Shown here in pieces: positions 1-7,597 of a DNA stretch of 21,170 nucleotides (its first letter is position 1; every line of letters begins with the position of its first letter). Below the pieces are notes generated by a model. That model was given only the letters and a program-made list of their open reading frames with translations, was not told the origin of the DNA and made no database searches. The position numbers and the translations under genes are program-made. Location: positions 1 through 21,170 of the IMG/VR virus record IMGVR_UViG_3300037137_003411. One strand, 5' to 3'. Source of the stretch: a virus.

Positions 1-52
1 TGAATATATATTACATAAAGCATATGGTAAAAAATATTCGGAAGATGAATAG
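1..52 (+). CDS. C-terminal end of an unknown gene (partial)
   Basis: An open frame enters from the left edge and closes at TAG 50-52, giving a 16-residue tail ending in KKYSEDE. Nothing can be said about function. Its stop codon overlaps the GTG start of the next gene (TAGTG), the compact junction seen elsewhere in this window, so it is probably the upstream member of the same operon. The frame is open over the whole visible stretch, but so little is visible that the call rests mainly on this junction. Confidence 0.5.
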   Translation, partial: EYILHKAYGKKYSEDE

Positions 53-927
53 TGGATATAAACAATTTCTTAAGAATTAATGAAAGTATACTAGATCCTC
101 AAGTAGAAGAAATGTGCCAAGAGTTATGGGATAAAAATCTTAAACTTAAAAGTTCTGTAAGGGTTCATATAATCAAAAAACTTGAAACTTGGCTTAAAGG
201 TTATACAGATAAAAAACCCCAGAGAGTTCTTTTAATGGGAAGTATGACTGGATTTCAATACACAGAAACTTCTGATATAGATATAAATTTTGTTATTGAT
301 ATACAAGATAAAGAAAAATTAGAAGCGATGAGAAAATCTCTTCCTAACAATCATACTCTTCCGGGAACTAATCATCCTATAAATTATTTTGTGCGTAATG
401 ACATTGCTGAAGAATGGAAGAACTCTGGGCCTATTTACGATGTAATAAAAGATAAGTGGGTAAAGAAACCCTCAAAGGAAAATCAAGTAGAAGAAACTAC
501 TATTATAGGAAGTTATAGAGTAGTAATTGAACTAGCTAGAGTTTTTCTAGCTGGACTAGATTCTATTATGACAGAATTTCAAGCTGATGTTGCTGCCTAT
601 AAAGCATATGAAAGTTATTTACCAACTTTAAAAAAACCAGAAGATATTGAAGCGGTAAAAGAATTAATTAAATTTAAAATCAACGAAATTGTTTCAGATA
701 TAGATGGGGTAAGACTAGGGAAACATTTATTACATTCATTAAGACAAGAAGCATTCGCAGAAGATAAAAGTTTTAAGATTAGCACACAGATAATAATTAC
801 CGATAGTGCTAATGCCTCAATTAACAATATGATTTATAAATTTGTAGAAAAGCTAGGCTATTTCGAGAAATTACAGAAAATTATGGACGAGAAGGAAAAA
901 TACCTTGCATTGCTGAACCAAAAATAA
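52..927 (+). CDS. Pol-beta-superfamily nucleotidyltransferase-like protein
   Basis: This 291-residue protein carries a nucleotidyltransferase signature at about residues 62-82: G63-S64, a short loop, then D75-x-D77 in a hydrophobic strand (SDIDINFVID). In the family the two aspartates bind the metals for nucleotidyl transfer. The later segment NHPINYFV followed by GPIYDV and KWVKKP resembles the HPVE-type strand of phage members, with Asn where an acidic residue is often found, so activity is not assured. The substrate is unknown. The GTG start at 52 overlaps the preceding stop and has GGAAG 8-9 bases upstream. The N-terminus (MDINNFLRINES) looks like the capsid-targeting-type leaders discussed in the findings. 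It is followed at 944 by the three-paralogue cluster. The fold assignment is fairly secure; the role is not. Confidence 0.75.
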   Translation: MDINNFLRINESILDPQVEEMCQELWDKNLKLKSSVRVHIIKKLETWLKGYTDKKPQRVLLMGSMTGFQYTETSDIDINFVIDIQDKEKLEAMRKSLPNNHTLPGTNHPINYFVRNDIAEEWKNSGPIYDVIKDKWVKKPSKENQVEETTIIGSYRVVIELARVFLAGLDSIMTEFQADVAAYKAYESYLPTLKKPEDIEAVKELIKFKINEIVSDIDGVRLGKHLLHSLRQEAFAEDKSFKISTQIIITDSANASINNMIYKFVEKLGYFEKLQKIMDEKEKYLALLNQK

Positions 928-943
928 AAGTAAAGATATAGAC

Positions 944-1408
944 ATGAAATTAGAAATTAAAGAAACAAAAGAAACCATGAACTTGCAAAGCTTTTTACTA
1001 GAAAATTATCTCGAACTAGATGAAGGTATAAAACATCACAAATTAAGCGATAAGATTAACAAGCTCCTAGAAATCCTTGAGGCTAAAAGATTTATTAAAA
1101 GTTCAGAGGATGACAAGAATGCTCTAGATAAAGCAGAAGTAGCATTAAGAGAAATGCTCCCAGAAGTTAAACGAACGGAAATTGCTTATGAAAGAGGAAA
1201 TATAAACAGAAGGCAAGCACTGGAAAGAATTAGAAAATTTAGAATAAAATCTCTAGCTGTTAAAAAATATCTAGAAGATAAAAAAGTTTTAAACAAGATA
1301 GACTGGAAATTTCTTATCAGCACTGGCTTATCAATTATTTTTCTACCCCTTGTCTTTGCACGAACACAAGGTCTCATAGATGTTATATTACCTAGACCAA
1401 AAGGATAG
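944..1408 (+). CDS. Paralogue A of a tandem small-protein family with C-terminal hydrophobic segment
   Basis: This 154-residue protein has no recognised function. It is the first of three tandem relatives. An acidic N-terminal stretch (SFLLENYLELDE) is followed by a basic helix (KLSDKINKLLE), a charged helical middle, the conserved patch YERGNINRRQAL and then KKYLEDKKVLNKIDW. A hydrophobic segment at about residues 125-143 (FLISTGLSIIFLPLVFA) could span or attach to a membrane. The next protein matches it through MKLE, RQA and KKxLxDKKxLNKxDW, which supports the start at 944 even though no good Shine-Dalgarno is visible; an inner ATG at 977 is possible. It may be a membrane-active or virion-internal protein, but that is inference. 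Confidence 0.7.
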   Translation: MKLEIKETKETMNLQSFLLENYLELDEGIKHHKLSDKINKLLEILEAKRFIKSSEDDKNALDKAEVALREMLPEVKRTEIAYERGNINRRQALERIRKFRIKSLAVKKYLEDKKVLNKIDWKFLISTGLSIIFLPLVFARTQGLIDVILPRPKG

Positions 1409-1412
1409 AATT

Positions 1413-1874
1413 ATGAAACTAGAGAAATTTGTTGATACTAAAGATTTTTATACCGAAGAATTTTTAAATCTTATTACAGAAGTAGCTGGTTCTCATCGTT
1501 TAAGTAAAAAGATAGAAAAACTAATTGAGAAACTTGAAAGTAAAAAAATTACTCTTCCTTCATCAGATTTACCTGACCTAAACAAGGTGGTTAAAATTCT
1601 TCATGACGAATTACTTAAAAAAATAAAATTTCTAGAACGGGAATTTGAGAAGGGAAATCTAAATGCAAGGCAAGTTGCTTTTAAACTAAAGAGATATAAA
1701 GGAAGAGCGCTACAAGTTAAGAAATTTTTACAAGATAAAAAAATACTTAATAAATTTGACTGGCAATTTTTGGTTTATGCAGGTTTGGGGCTCATGTGGC
1801 TGCCTTCAGCAGTTACTTCAATTCCAAGTTTTATTGAAATGCTTGGTCCAAAACCAGCTATTCCTATTAAGTAA
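1413..1874 (+). CDS. Paralogue B of the tandem small-protein family
   Basis: The 153-residue product is clearly homologous to its upstream neighbour: SHRLSKKIEKLIEKLESKK matches the first basic helix, EFEKGNLNARQVA matches the middle patch, and VKKFLQDKKILNKFDW matches the block before the hydrophobic segment (FLVYAGLGLMWLPSAV). I chose ATG 1413, not an upstream in-frame ATG at 1380, because AAAGGA lies 8 bases ahead and the product then begins MKLE like paralogue A. The gene starts four bases after the previous stop. The C-terminus is Pro-rich (GPKPAIPIK), as in A (LPRPKG). No family is known to me. The N-terminal region contains FLNLITE, a possible (L/I)xE cleavage-type motif. Confidence 0.75.
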   Translation: MKLEKFVDTKDFYTEEFLNLITEVAGSHRLSKKIEKLIEKLESKKITLPSSDLPDLNKVVKILHDELLKKIKFLEREFEKGNLNARQVAFKLKRYKGRALQVKKFLQDKKILNKFDWQFLVYAGLGLMWLPSAVTSIPSFIEMLGPKPAIPIK

Positions 1875-1895
1875 AGATAATAACAGAGGAATGAA

Positions 1896-2474
1896 ATGAG
1901 TAAATTATTTGATGTTCTGGAAAAAGTTAAATATGGTGAAGAGTACGAATATATTAAAATAGATGAAGATATAGATGAGGACATAGAAGTTCTAGAAGAA
2001 GGCATTAAATTCTTTAAGGCTAGCCAGCGTCTAAAAAAATTAGCGGATAGATTACAAAAAAAAGACATGAAAGAAATGTCTCCTATAATTGAAAGAACTA
2101 GAAAAGCAGCTAGTGAATTTGAAAGAATTGAAGGTAAGTTTGAAAAGGGTGAAATTACAAAAACTCAAGCTAGACTTAGAATTGATAGTATTAAAAGAAA
2201 TTATAATGATATAATGAAAATGTTGCGTGGCAAAGAATTTGGCGCTTTTCTAAAAGTTGGTGGTATAGTAGCTATTCTTGGTGGTATAGTTGCTTCCATT
2301 ATTTTTGGTTTCCAGCCACTACAAGCAATAGGAATTACTTTACCCAGTTGGGACAAGATAAAAAATACATTAGGACTAATAAGTACGGCAGCGACTAGGG
2401 AATATAATACTTTAAAAAAAGCTTTCGAACAGAAAGTTCTTCCAGCAGTCAAGAGTGCCGTTTCTAGCCTATGA
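1896..2474 (+). CDS. Paralogue C of the tandem small-protein family, diverged and longer
   Basis: At 192 residues this is the most diverged of the three. It keeps the same order: an acidic N-terminus (KIDEDIDEDIEVLEE), the basic helix SQRLKKLADRLQKK, the patch KFEKGEITKTQARLRI, then a Gly/Ile-rich hydrophobic segment at about residues 118-142 (VGGIVAILGGIVASIIFGF) that looks like a true transmembrane helix. An extra amphipathic C-terminal tail of about 45 residues follows. The start is supported by AGAGGA about 8 bases upstream. Translation ends at TGA 2472-2474, followed by two terminators, so this is the last gene of the left operon. Function is unknown; the GxxxG-like hydrophobic stretch suggests membrane insertion or oligomerisation. 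Confidence 0.75.
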   Translation: MSKLFDVLEKVKYGEEYEYIKIDEDIDEDIEVLEEGIKFFKASQRLKKLADRLQKKDMKEMSPIIERTRKAASEFERIEGKFEKGEITKTQARLRIDSIKRNYNDIMKMLRGKEFGAFLKVGGIVAILGGIVASIIFGFQPLQAIGITLPSWDKIKNTLGLISTAATREYNTLKKAFEQKVLPAVKSAVSSL

Positions 2475-2515
2475 TATTTAAAGAACTACATAACATAAAT
2501 CTACTCAAAAAATAA

Positions 2516-2546
2516 AAGCGATGTGTTACCATCGCTTCTTTTATTT
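2516..2546. terminator. Bidirectional rho-independent terminator
   Basis: A perfect 8-bp stem, AAGCGATG (2516-2523) with CATCGCTT (2530-2537), encloses a 6-base loop. It is followed on the + strand by CTTTTATTT. On the - strand the same hairpin is followed by TTATTTTTT. It lies between convergent operons (the + paralogue cluster and the - kinase gene) and can serve both. Confidence 0.8.
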
Positions 2547-2562
2547 CCCTACCTTGGGACCG

Positions 2563-2597
2563 AGGCTCTGGAAACAGAGCCTTTTTATTTTATTATT
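2563..2597 (+). terminator. Rho-independent terminator of the left + operon
   Basis: AGGCTCTG (2563-2570), a GAAA tetraloop and CAGAGCCT (2575-2582) form a perfect 8-bp stem followed by a T-rich tract (TTTTATTTTATTATTTT). The U tract runs into the 3' end of the opposing kinase gene. It backs up the terminator at 2516. Confidence 0.9.
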
Positions 2598-3049
2598 TTA
2601 TCTTTATCTATTCTATTTACATCTTTATAAAAGTTCATTAATTGTTTTTCAATTACATGATGTGAAACATTACTTCTATCTTTGCCAGCTTTTAGATCTG
2701 CTTCTATTCTTTTTACTAGTTCTTCTTTTTGTGCTGGTTCTATTATTTTATACTTTAAATCAAAATCAATTCCTCTTAAATAATTTAGAAAACTTGCTCT
2801 ATCTTTTTCACTAACCATAGTAGAATCTAGTATAGCATTTCTTCCAGCTACCAGTATTTGTTTAACTTTTTCTTTTGCTTCACTCCATATTTCAGTATTT
2901 CGTGAATTGTCTGATACATTACCAGTTAAACTTCTTCGTAAATCATCTGTAGCAACTACTACAAATTTAGGATGAGTTTGTAAATATTCTTGTATCCAAG
3001 TACTTTTTCCAGAACCTGCTGGACCAACCATCATTATTAGTGTTGCCAT
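2585..3049 (-). CDS. Polynucleotide-kinase-like P-loop protein (kinase domain only)
   Basis: This 154-residue P-loop kinase has a Walker A motif GPAGSGKS at residues 9-16, DD at 35-36 followed by LRR (the D-x-x-R pattern of T4 Pnk-type AAA_33 kinases), a DSTMVSEKDR segment, and a C-terminal SHHVIEKQLMNF helix. T4 Pnk is about 300 residues because it adds a 3'-phosphatase domain; that domain is absent here, so only 5'-kinase activity on nucleic acid ends or nucleotides is expected. Its ATG overlaps the stop of the upstream DHH gene (TAATG), implying translational coupling. Together the two could belong to a nucleic acid end-processing or oligonucleotide-recycling module (inference). The exact substrate is uncertain. 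Confidence 0.85.
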   Translation of the reverse strand: MATLIMMVGPAGSGKSTWIQEYLQTHPKFVVVATDDLRRSLTGNVSDNSRNTEIWSEAKEKVKQILVAGRNAILDSTMVSEKDRASFLNYLRGIDFDLKYKIIEPAQKEELVKRIEADLKAGKDRSNVSHHVIEKQLMNFYKDVNRIDKDKIIK

Positions 3050-5481
3050 TATTTTGCCAGCCTTTGTATAATCTCTTTTTGTGAATCTGGTTTCTTAGCT
3101 CTAAATCTTTCTGCTGAAGAAATTGGTTTAGTTACTTTAAGATTAGCAAATTTTCCTTCTAGTATATTTTTAAATTCATCTTCCATTTCGTCCATTATTT
3201 TATTTCTTTCTCTAGAGAAAATATCTTTAATCTTATCTAGAAATTGTGAAATTACCCATTTTACTGGCATTACTTCTTTTAAAGTTGTTTTAATAGTTTT
3301 TAACTTCTTCAATCTTTTATCTAGCGCATCTATCTGTTTCATTGCATCACGAGATTTTGTCATTTGCTCGACTTCTTTTTTTGCTTTATCTATAAATCTT
3401 ATTATATCGCCTTCTTCCCACTTTGCTCTTTTTAAAGCACTTACTATTTTTTTATCTATTTCTAAATCTGTAAATACTCTTTCTACCATAGTGTTGTTAG
3501 TTAAGTTCTGTGGAGTAAGTCCTAGAGTTCCTAGACCAGATACATTTGTAATTCCAGCATGTCCACCACTTTCTTTTCTAATAATGTCAAAAGACCATTT
3601 ATTGTATTTAGTTTCAAATCTCTTTGCTATTTCCTTTAGAACTTCTTGCCCTACTTTTCCTAAATCAATTTGCTTCTTAACTTCTTCTGGTAGGTCTGGA
3701 TTTACATTTACTTGAAAGAAAGTTGGATAGCGCCTAAACATAAATGGATAACGACCTCCACCTTGCTTGGTAAGAAGATTTCCCATAAATCTTTCTACAG
3801 AACCTCCTCCTAATGGATTCTGTTTTATAATTATTCCTTTATCCCCAACTTTAGTGAATTTAGTTTTTCCGGGAGTGGTTTGAGTTTCTATTTGTTCTTT
3901 TCTTGTATCTACTATTTTATCTCTATGTTCGTTAGTAAGTGCTTTTAGTTTAGCCCATTTTTCTGGGGAGACATCTTTCATGTCCTTTCCTTGTTGCGCT
4001 AGATTATCCCATTCCTTTTGTAGTGCTTCTAATTCTTTAGTTGTTTCTAGAGTTGCTTCATTTACATGTGGACTATCTATATCAATTGTATGACTATCGC
4101 TAGCTGGAATTGTCATACTTCTTTTCTTAATTTTTGTAGTTGATGCTGATTTATTTCTCTTTTTATATCTAGCTAAAGATTTTTTAGTTCCTTTATCTAG
4201 GTCATCCTTCATTTCATCATCTACATAATAATTCTCACCCATAATGTAATCACCCCTATTAGGAGTAGCTTCACTTCTAGCTGGATAATTATTGGGTTGT
4301 TTTTTTGTCTTAATTATTTTCTCTGGATGCTTATCAATTTTAGGTTTTCTATGTTTCTTTTTTTCTTGTTCTATATGTTGTCCTCCCATGTAAGCAGCAC
4401 TGGTACCACTAGTAGTTGGACGATAAGTATCTTCTAATTTCAAAGGTTTATTAGGAAACTTAGTAGATGTAGATTTAATTTGTTGAATTGTTTTTTTTGT
4501 TGTTTCAATAGGAAATAATTCTTTTATTATTTTTTGATAAAAACTTGGTTTTCTATTATGTTTAAATATCTCTTTTATTAAATTAAAAATTTCAATTCTT
4601 TCTTCTTTACTTAAGTGGCCAACATTATTATATATAACTTCCTCAGCACCACCTATACTAAGAACTTCTTTTAACCTTTTTTTAATATTTTCAAAGGTAT
4701 CAACATCTTCTTTTACTATTTTTTTCTTCATACCCATCGTAGGCATTCGGTTTCTAATTTCTTCTACTTTATTCCAATCTGGAGTTTCTTTTTGTAATTC
4801 TGCTATTCCTTCTTTTTGTAAATCAGTTAATCTTACATGCTTTAATATGTTATTATATAAAGCAACTAGAGATGGGTTAGTAGTTCTTATTATATTTGAC
4901 ATTGCTGCTCTATTATCTAAAAGCCTAGTTGAAGTTAATAAGGCATTGGTAAGAATAGCTAGCCTCTCCATTCTTCCTGCTTCCTTGAAGTTCTTTGGTA
5001 AATCCATCACATCTTCAAGGTGAGAATAGTTAGCAGAGTCAATAATAGAAATAGCATTAATTGTAGTTGAGTCAGCTAGACCACTAGCATAAATTGTAGC
5101 AAGATGTTCTGATTCACTTGGATATTCGGTAGCACCAGTTTTTCCACCAGCTTTTGATTTTATATCTTTGTCAGTTAGTTGATGATGGTCTGACCAAAAA
5201 TCTGGTCTACGCGAACCTTCCGGCAAGCGAGCGAAGTCTACTAGGACAACCATCTTGCCTTTTTTAGTTTCGAATTGATTTTTATTTGCTTGTCCGTATT
5301 GTATTGGTTCAACAGAAATGTTTTGCGGTGCTAATCCTTGCTTTGATAATTGCCTATAGGCAAGAATAGCAGAAAAAATTCCATCAAAATCTTGGCGACC
5401 TCAGTGATAGAGAATTTTGGCCGCGCGGGTTTCTCGTGGTATGCGAATTCCACTCTCAGTCAAATATTTCTCTATCGTCAT
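3049..5481 (-). CDS. DHH/DHHA1-family phosphoesterase with in-frame TGA at codon 27
   Basis: Reading from ATG 5481-5479, preceded by AGGAGG, gives 810 codons interrupted by one in-frame TGA (5403-5401, codon 27). The frame on both sides is DHH-like: ILYH-TGA-GRQDFDGIFSA carries the metal-binding D31-x-D33 motif, D82 follows in VVLVDF, D98-H99-H100 is the DHH triad (FWSDHH), and D148 lies in IIDSANY. The C-terminal region around 576-645 (RYPFMFRRYPTFFQVNVNP, then ESGGHAG) resembles DHHA1, the oligonucleotide-binding part with its GGH motif. Between them lie about 300 lysine-rich, low-complexity residues. DHH/DHHA1 enzymes hydrolyse short oligonucleotides or cyclic-dinucleotide products. A product restarted at Met77 (5253) would lack the D-x-D motif. 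The gene may be recoded, nonsense-mutated, or carry a sequence error. Confidence 0.8.
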
Positions 5482-5487
5482 TTGGTG

Positions 5488-5493
5488 CCTCCT
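5488..5493 (-). promoter_or_regulatory. Strong Shine-Dalgarno fixing the DHH gene start
   Basis: AGGAGG on the minus strand lies 6 bases before ATG 5481-5479. Its presence, and the conserved DHH motif immediately downstream, show that the true start lies upstream of the in-frame TGA rather than at Met77. Confidence 0.85.
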
Positions 5494-5511
5494 TTCCTAT
5501 TTTTAAACTTA

Positions 5512-6207
5512 TCATTCTAGATAAATCCTTTCTTTAAATCTTTTAATCAACCATTTGTAAAAAGGTTCATCTATTACCTTTACTTTTACTTTATATAAAT
5601 TTTTAAAGGCATCAAATTTTCTTCTAGCATCTTCCATCCACCTTCCTTTTACTTCTATCCAGTATTTTTTATCTGGTAAATAAAAATCTGGAATAAAAGT
5701 TTCGTTTTCATTTATTTCGTATCTCGTAGTTTCAAATTCCCATTTTATCTGTAAGCAATTTAAAATTCTAGCTATATTTGCTTCCCAAGAACTACGAAAA
5801 TAAAAACCTACATCTTCTCTAAATCCGTGTTTAAAACCATTATTTTTACCTATCTTATTTCCATAATTAGGATTATTTTTACCAGTCCATCTTTTTATTT
5901 TTAAGGAATGCTCCGATAATTTTTTCCCTTTATTTGGATGATAGAGTTGTCCGATGTTTATTACTCCATATCTTTCAATATTTGTATTTTTCATTTTTTT
6001 TATTTGTCTTTCCGTTGGTTCTCCTTTTTTTCTTGTTTTTATATTTTCTAATTTTAATAATTTTGCTAGAGTTTGTCTCGCAATATTATACTCAATTCCT
6101 AGTTCTTTAGAAGTATATCCATTTAAATATTTTTCTATTATTTCATTTTTATATTTATTGAAAATTTCCAGAGTGGTTAAATGAATAAGGTAGTTGCTTT
6201 GTTTCAT
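5512..6207 (-). CDS. Free-standing homing endonuclease, PD-(D/E)XK (VSR-like) type
   Basis: The 231-residue product combines a helix-turn-helix-like N-terminus (residues about 26-54, GYTSKELGIEYNIARQTLAK), a NUMOD3-like NNPNYG segment near 111-116, and a C-terminal nuclease core: FRSSWEANIARIL with E142, then IPDFYLPD with D174, and WIEVKG with E185-V-K187. That order is typical of the EDxHD/VSR-like homing endonucleases of phages. Start at 6207 is preferred over an ATG at 6231 because AAAGGT precedes it with suitable spacing. It ends in tandem TGA-TAA stops, 30 bases before the DHH gene. Such genes are mobile and cleave intron-less or endonuclease-less alleles, so this one probably invaded the operon. 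Confidence 0.85.
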   Translation of the reverse strand: MKQSNYLIHLTTLEIFNKYKNEIIEKYLNGYTSKELGIEYNIARQTLAKLLKLENIKTRKKGEPTERQIKKMKNTNIERYGVINIGQLYHPNKGKKLSEHSLKIKRWTGKNNPNYGNKIGKNNGFKHGFREDVGFYFRSSWEANIARILNCLQIKWEFETTRYEINENETFIPDFYLPDKKYWIEVKGRWMEDARRKFDAFKNLYKVKVKVIDEPFYKWLIKRFKERIYLE

Positions 6208-6270
6208 ACAACTACCTTTACAAGACGACATCGAAATCTATATGTTTTTCATATCTTTATCTTTACTTAA

Positions 6271-7413
6271 TTATTCTATTGGATACTCATATACTTTGCC
6301 CAAGTAGTTTTTAATTTTGTAGCTAGTTTCATCTTTAGCAAGAATAGTTTGTGTTGAAATGGGTATCTTTCCGCCACCCTTGGGGGCATCAATAACAAAT
6401 TTTGGAACAGCAAAACCAGATATAAAACCTTGTAATTCATCTATTATTTCTAATCCTTTTTCTACAGAAGTTCTAAAATGCTTTGAACCAGTAATAGGAT
6501 CGCACTGATATAAATATCTAGGTACAACTCTCATTTTTACAAGACCTAGCATTAACTTCTTCATCGTTTCGGCATCATCATTGATACCTTTAAGTAATAC
6601 CGTTTGACTACCAAGCACTATACCAGCATCAGCAAGCATATTACAAGCCTTACTTACTTCTGGCGTAATTTCATCTGGATGTGTAAAATGTATATTAATA
6701 TAAAGTGGATGAAATTGTTTTAAACTATTTACTAGTTCACTAGTAATGCGTTGGGGCATTACTACCGGAATTTTCGTACCTATCCTTATAACATCTATAT
6801 GTGGAATCAAACGTATCTGCTGTAAAAAAATAAGGAGTATGGAAGTATCCATTGATAACGGATCGCCTCCTGAAATAATTACATCCCGTATTGACTTGTG
6901 AGACGAAATATACTGAACAGCCTTTTCCAGATTTATTGAATAGCAATTTTTTTCTCCTACCGACCTAGACCTAGTACAATACCTACAATAAGAAGCACAG
7001 ATACTAGTCACTAGTAAAAGTACTCTATCTGGATAACGATGTACTAGTCCCGGAACAGGACTCATATCATCTTCATGTAAAGGGTCGTCTTCCTCACCCT
7101 TACTTTTGATGAGTTCTTCGCTAGAAGGAATTACTGTCTTACATAGAGGGTAATTTATATTTTTTTGGTATAATAGAGAAGCATAATATGGTGTTATGCT
7201 TAAAGGAAACTTATATTCCTTTTCTTCTAAACCTTCTATCTTTAACTTTTTTAAATCGGAAAATGAAGTTAATCTGTTCGCCATTTGCCAATGCCAATTT
7301 TCCCAATCTCTTTCTTGTATGTAAAATGGTGCTTTTAGCACCCATTTACTTGGAGGTTCCTGCGGTTCCTCTGGTGCTTCTTCTATCGAAGAAGACAATG
7401 TCTCACTAATCAT
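6271..7413 (-). CDS. kamA: Lysine 2,3-aminomutase (radical SAM, PLP)
   Basis: This 380-residue enzyme has the radical SAM cluster C139-x3-C143-x2-C146 (CASYCRYC), SGGDP at 181-185, and the PLP-lysine motif DAPKGGGK with K349. D305 (YQCD) and D342 (VIDAP) match the two aspartates that hold the substrate lysine side chain in clostridial lysine 2,3-aminomutase, so L-lysine to beta-lysine is the predicted reaction. It is shorter than the clostridial enzyme (about 416) and lacks its C-terminal zinc-binding cysteines. EpmB, the EF-P-modifying relative, is also short, so either free beta-lysine (an osmolyte precursor) or EF-P modification is possible. A consensus promoter lies just upstream and it is first in the minus operon; the Shine-Dalgarno (GAGGT) is rather distant. 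Confidence 0.93.
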   Translation of the reverse strand: MISETLSSSIEEAPEEPQEPPSKWVLKAPFYIQERDWENWHWQMANRLTSFSDLKKLKIEGLEEKEYKFPLSITPYYASLLYQKNINYPLCKTVIPSSEELIKSKGEEDDPLHEDDMSPVPGLVHRYPDRVLLLVTSICASYCRYCTRSRSVGEKNCYSINLEKAVQYISSHKSIRDVIISGGDPLSMDTSILLIFLQQIRLIPHIDVIRIGTKIPVVMPQRITSELVNSLKQFHPLYINIHFTHPDEITPEVSKACNMLADAGIVLGSQTVLLKGINDDAETMKKLMLGLVKMRVVPRYLYQCDPITGSKHFRTSVEKGLEIIDELQGFISGFAVPKFVIDAPKGGGKIPISTQTILAKDETSYKIKNYLGKVYEYPIE

Positions 7414-7457
7414 AACTTAAAAAATTTACCTCTCTTAACTAAATATGATATAATTAA

Positions 7458-7486
7458 AGTATAGACATTTATTTCTTTTTTGTCAA
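7458..7486 (-). promoter_or_regulatory. Sigma70-like promoter of the aminomutase operon
   Basis: On the minus strand TTGACA (7486-7481) is separated by 17 bases from TATACT (7463-7458), essentially consensus. Transcription would start near 7451 and leave a leader of about 38 bases before the aminomutase ATG. The strong consensus suggests recognition by unmodified host polymerase, thus early expression. Confidence 0.8.
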
Positions 7487-7589
7487 TACTTTTTACTACA
7501 ATAACTTTACTAAAAGTATTATACACAAAAAATATAATTTTTTGTTATATTTACCCTTTTGCTACTTTTCCGGAGTGAGTTACCACTTA

Positions 7590-7597
7590 TATAAATA
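7590..7597 (+). promoter_or_regulatory. Possible T4-type late promoter (TATAAATA)
   Basis: The octamer TATAAATA matches the T4 late -10 element, with no -35 required. It lies in the intergenic region 269 bases before the tail-assembly gene, which in T4 is a late gene. In AT-rich DNA this octamer arises by chance, and several copies occur inside genes here, so only the location supports the call. Confidence 0.3.

Noticed and set aside
935-942. TATAGACA motif seen near 935, 7460 and 11907
   Set aside because: The copies differ in position relative to genes and in flanks, one further copy is inside a gene, and the motif is short and AT-rich; likely coincidence.
1380-1412. ATG 1380 as start of paralogue B
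   Set aside because: It overlaps the end of paralogue A without a Shine-Dalgarno, whereas ATG 1413 has AAAGGA and aligns with the MKLE start of A.
2521-2814. 97-residue + strand ORF over the kinase gene
   Set aside because: It is Leu/Phe/Tyr-rich antisense of the kinase reading frame and contains two terminators at its start.
3700-4450. Intein or endonuclease inside the DHH gene insert
   Set aside because: The insert lacks intein splice motifs and LAGLIDADG or HNH signatures; it is plain lysine-rich linker.
5401-5403. Reassignment of TGA to Trp or Gly in this genome
   Set aside because: TGA cleanly ends the genes at 2474, 5512, 13347, 14569, 14742, 15503 and 15688, several in ATGA/GTGA junctions, so genome-wide recoding does not fit.
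5370-5403. Bacterial SECIS element after the in-frame TGA
   Set aside because: Only 3-bp pairings (for example CAA/TTG) were found just downstream. A selenocysteine signal cannot be claimed from sight alone.
6208-6231. ATG 6231 as start of the homing endonuclease
   Set aside because: No Shine-Dalgarno precedes it; AAAGGT sits correctly for ATG 6207.
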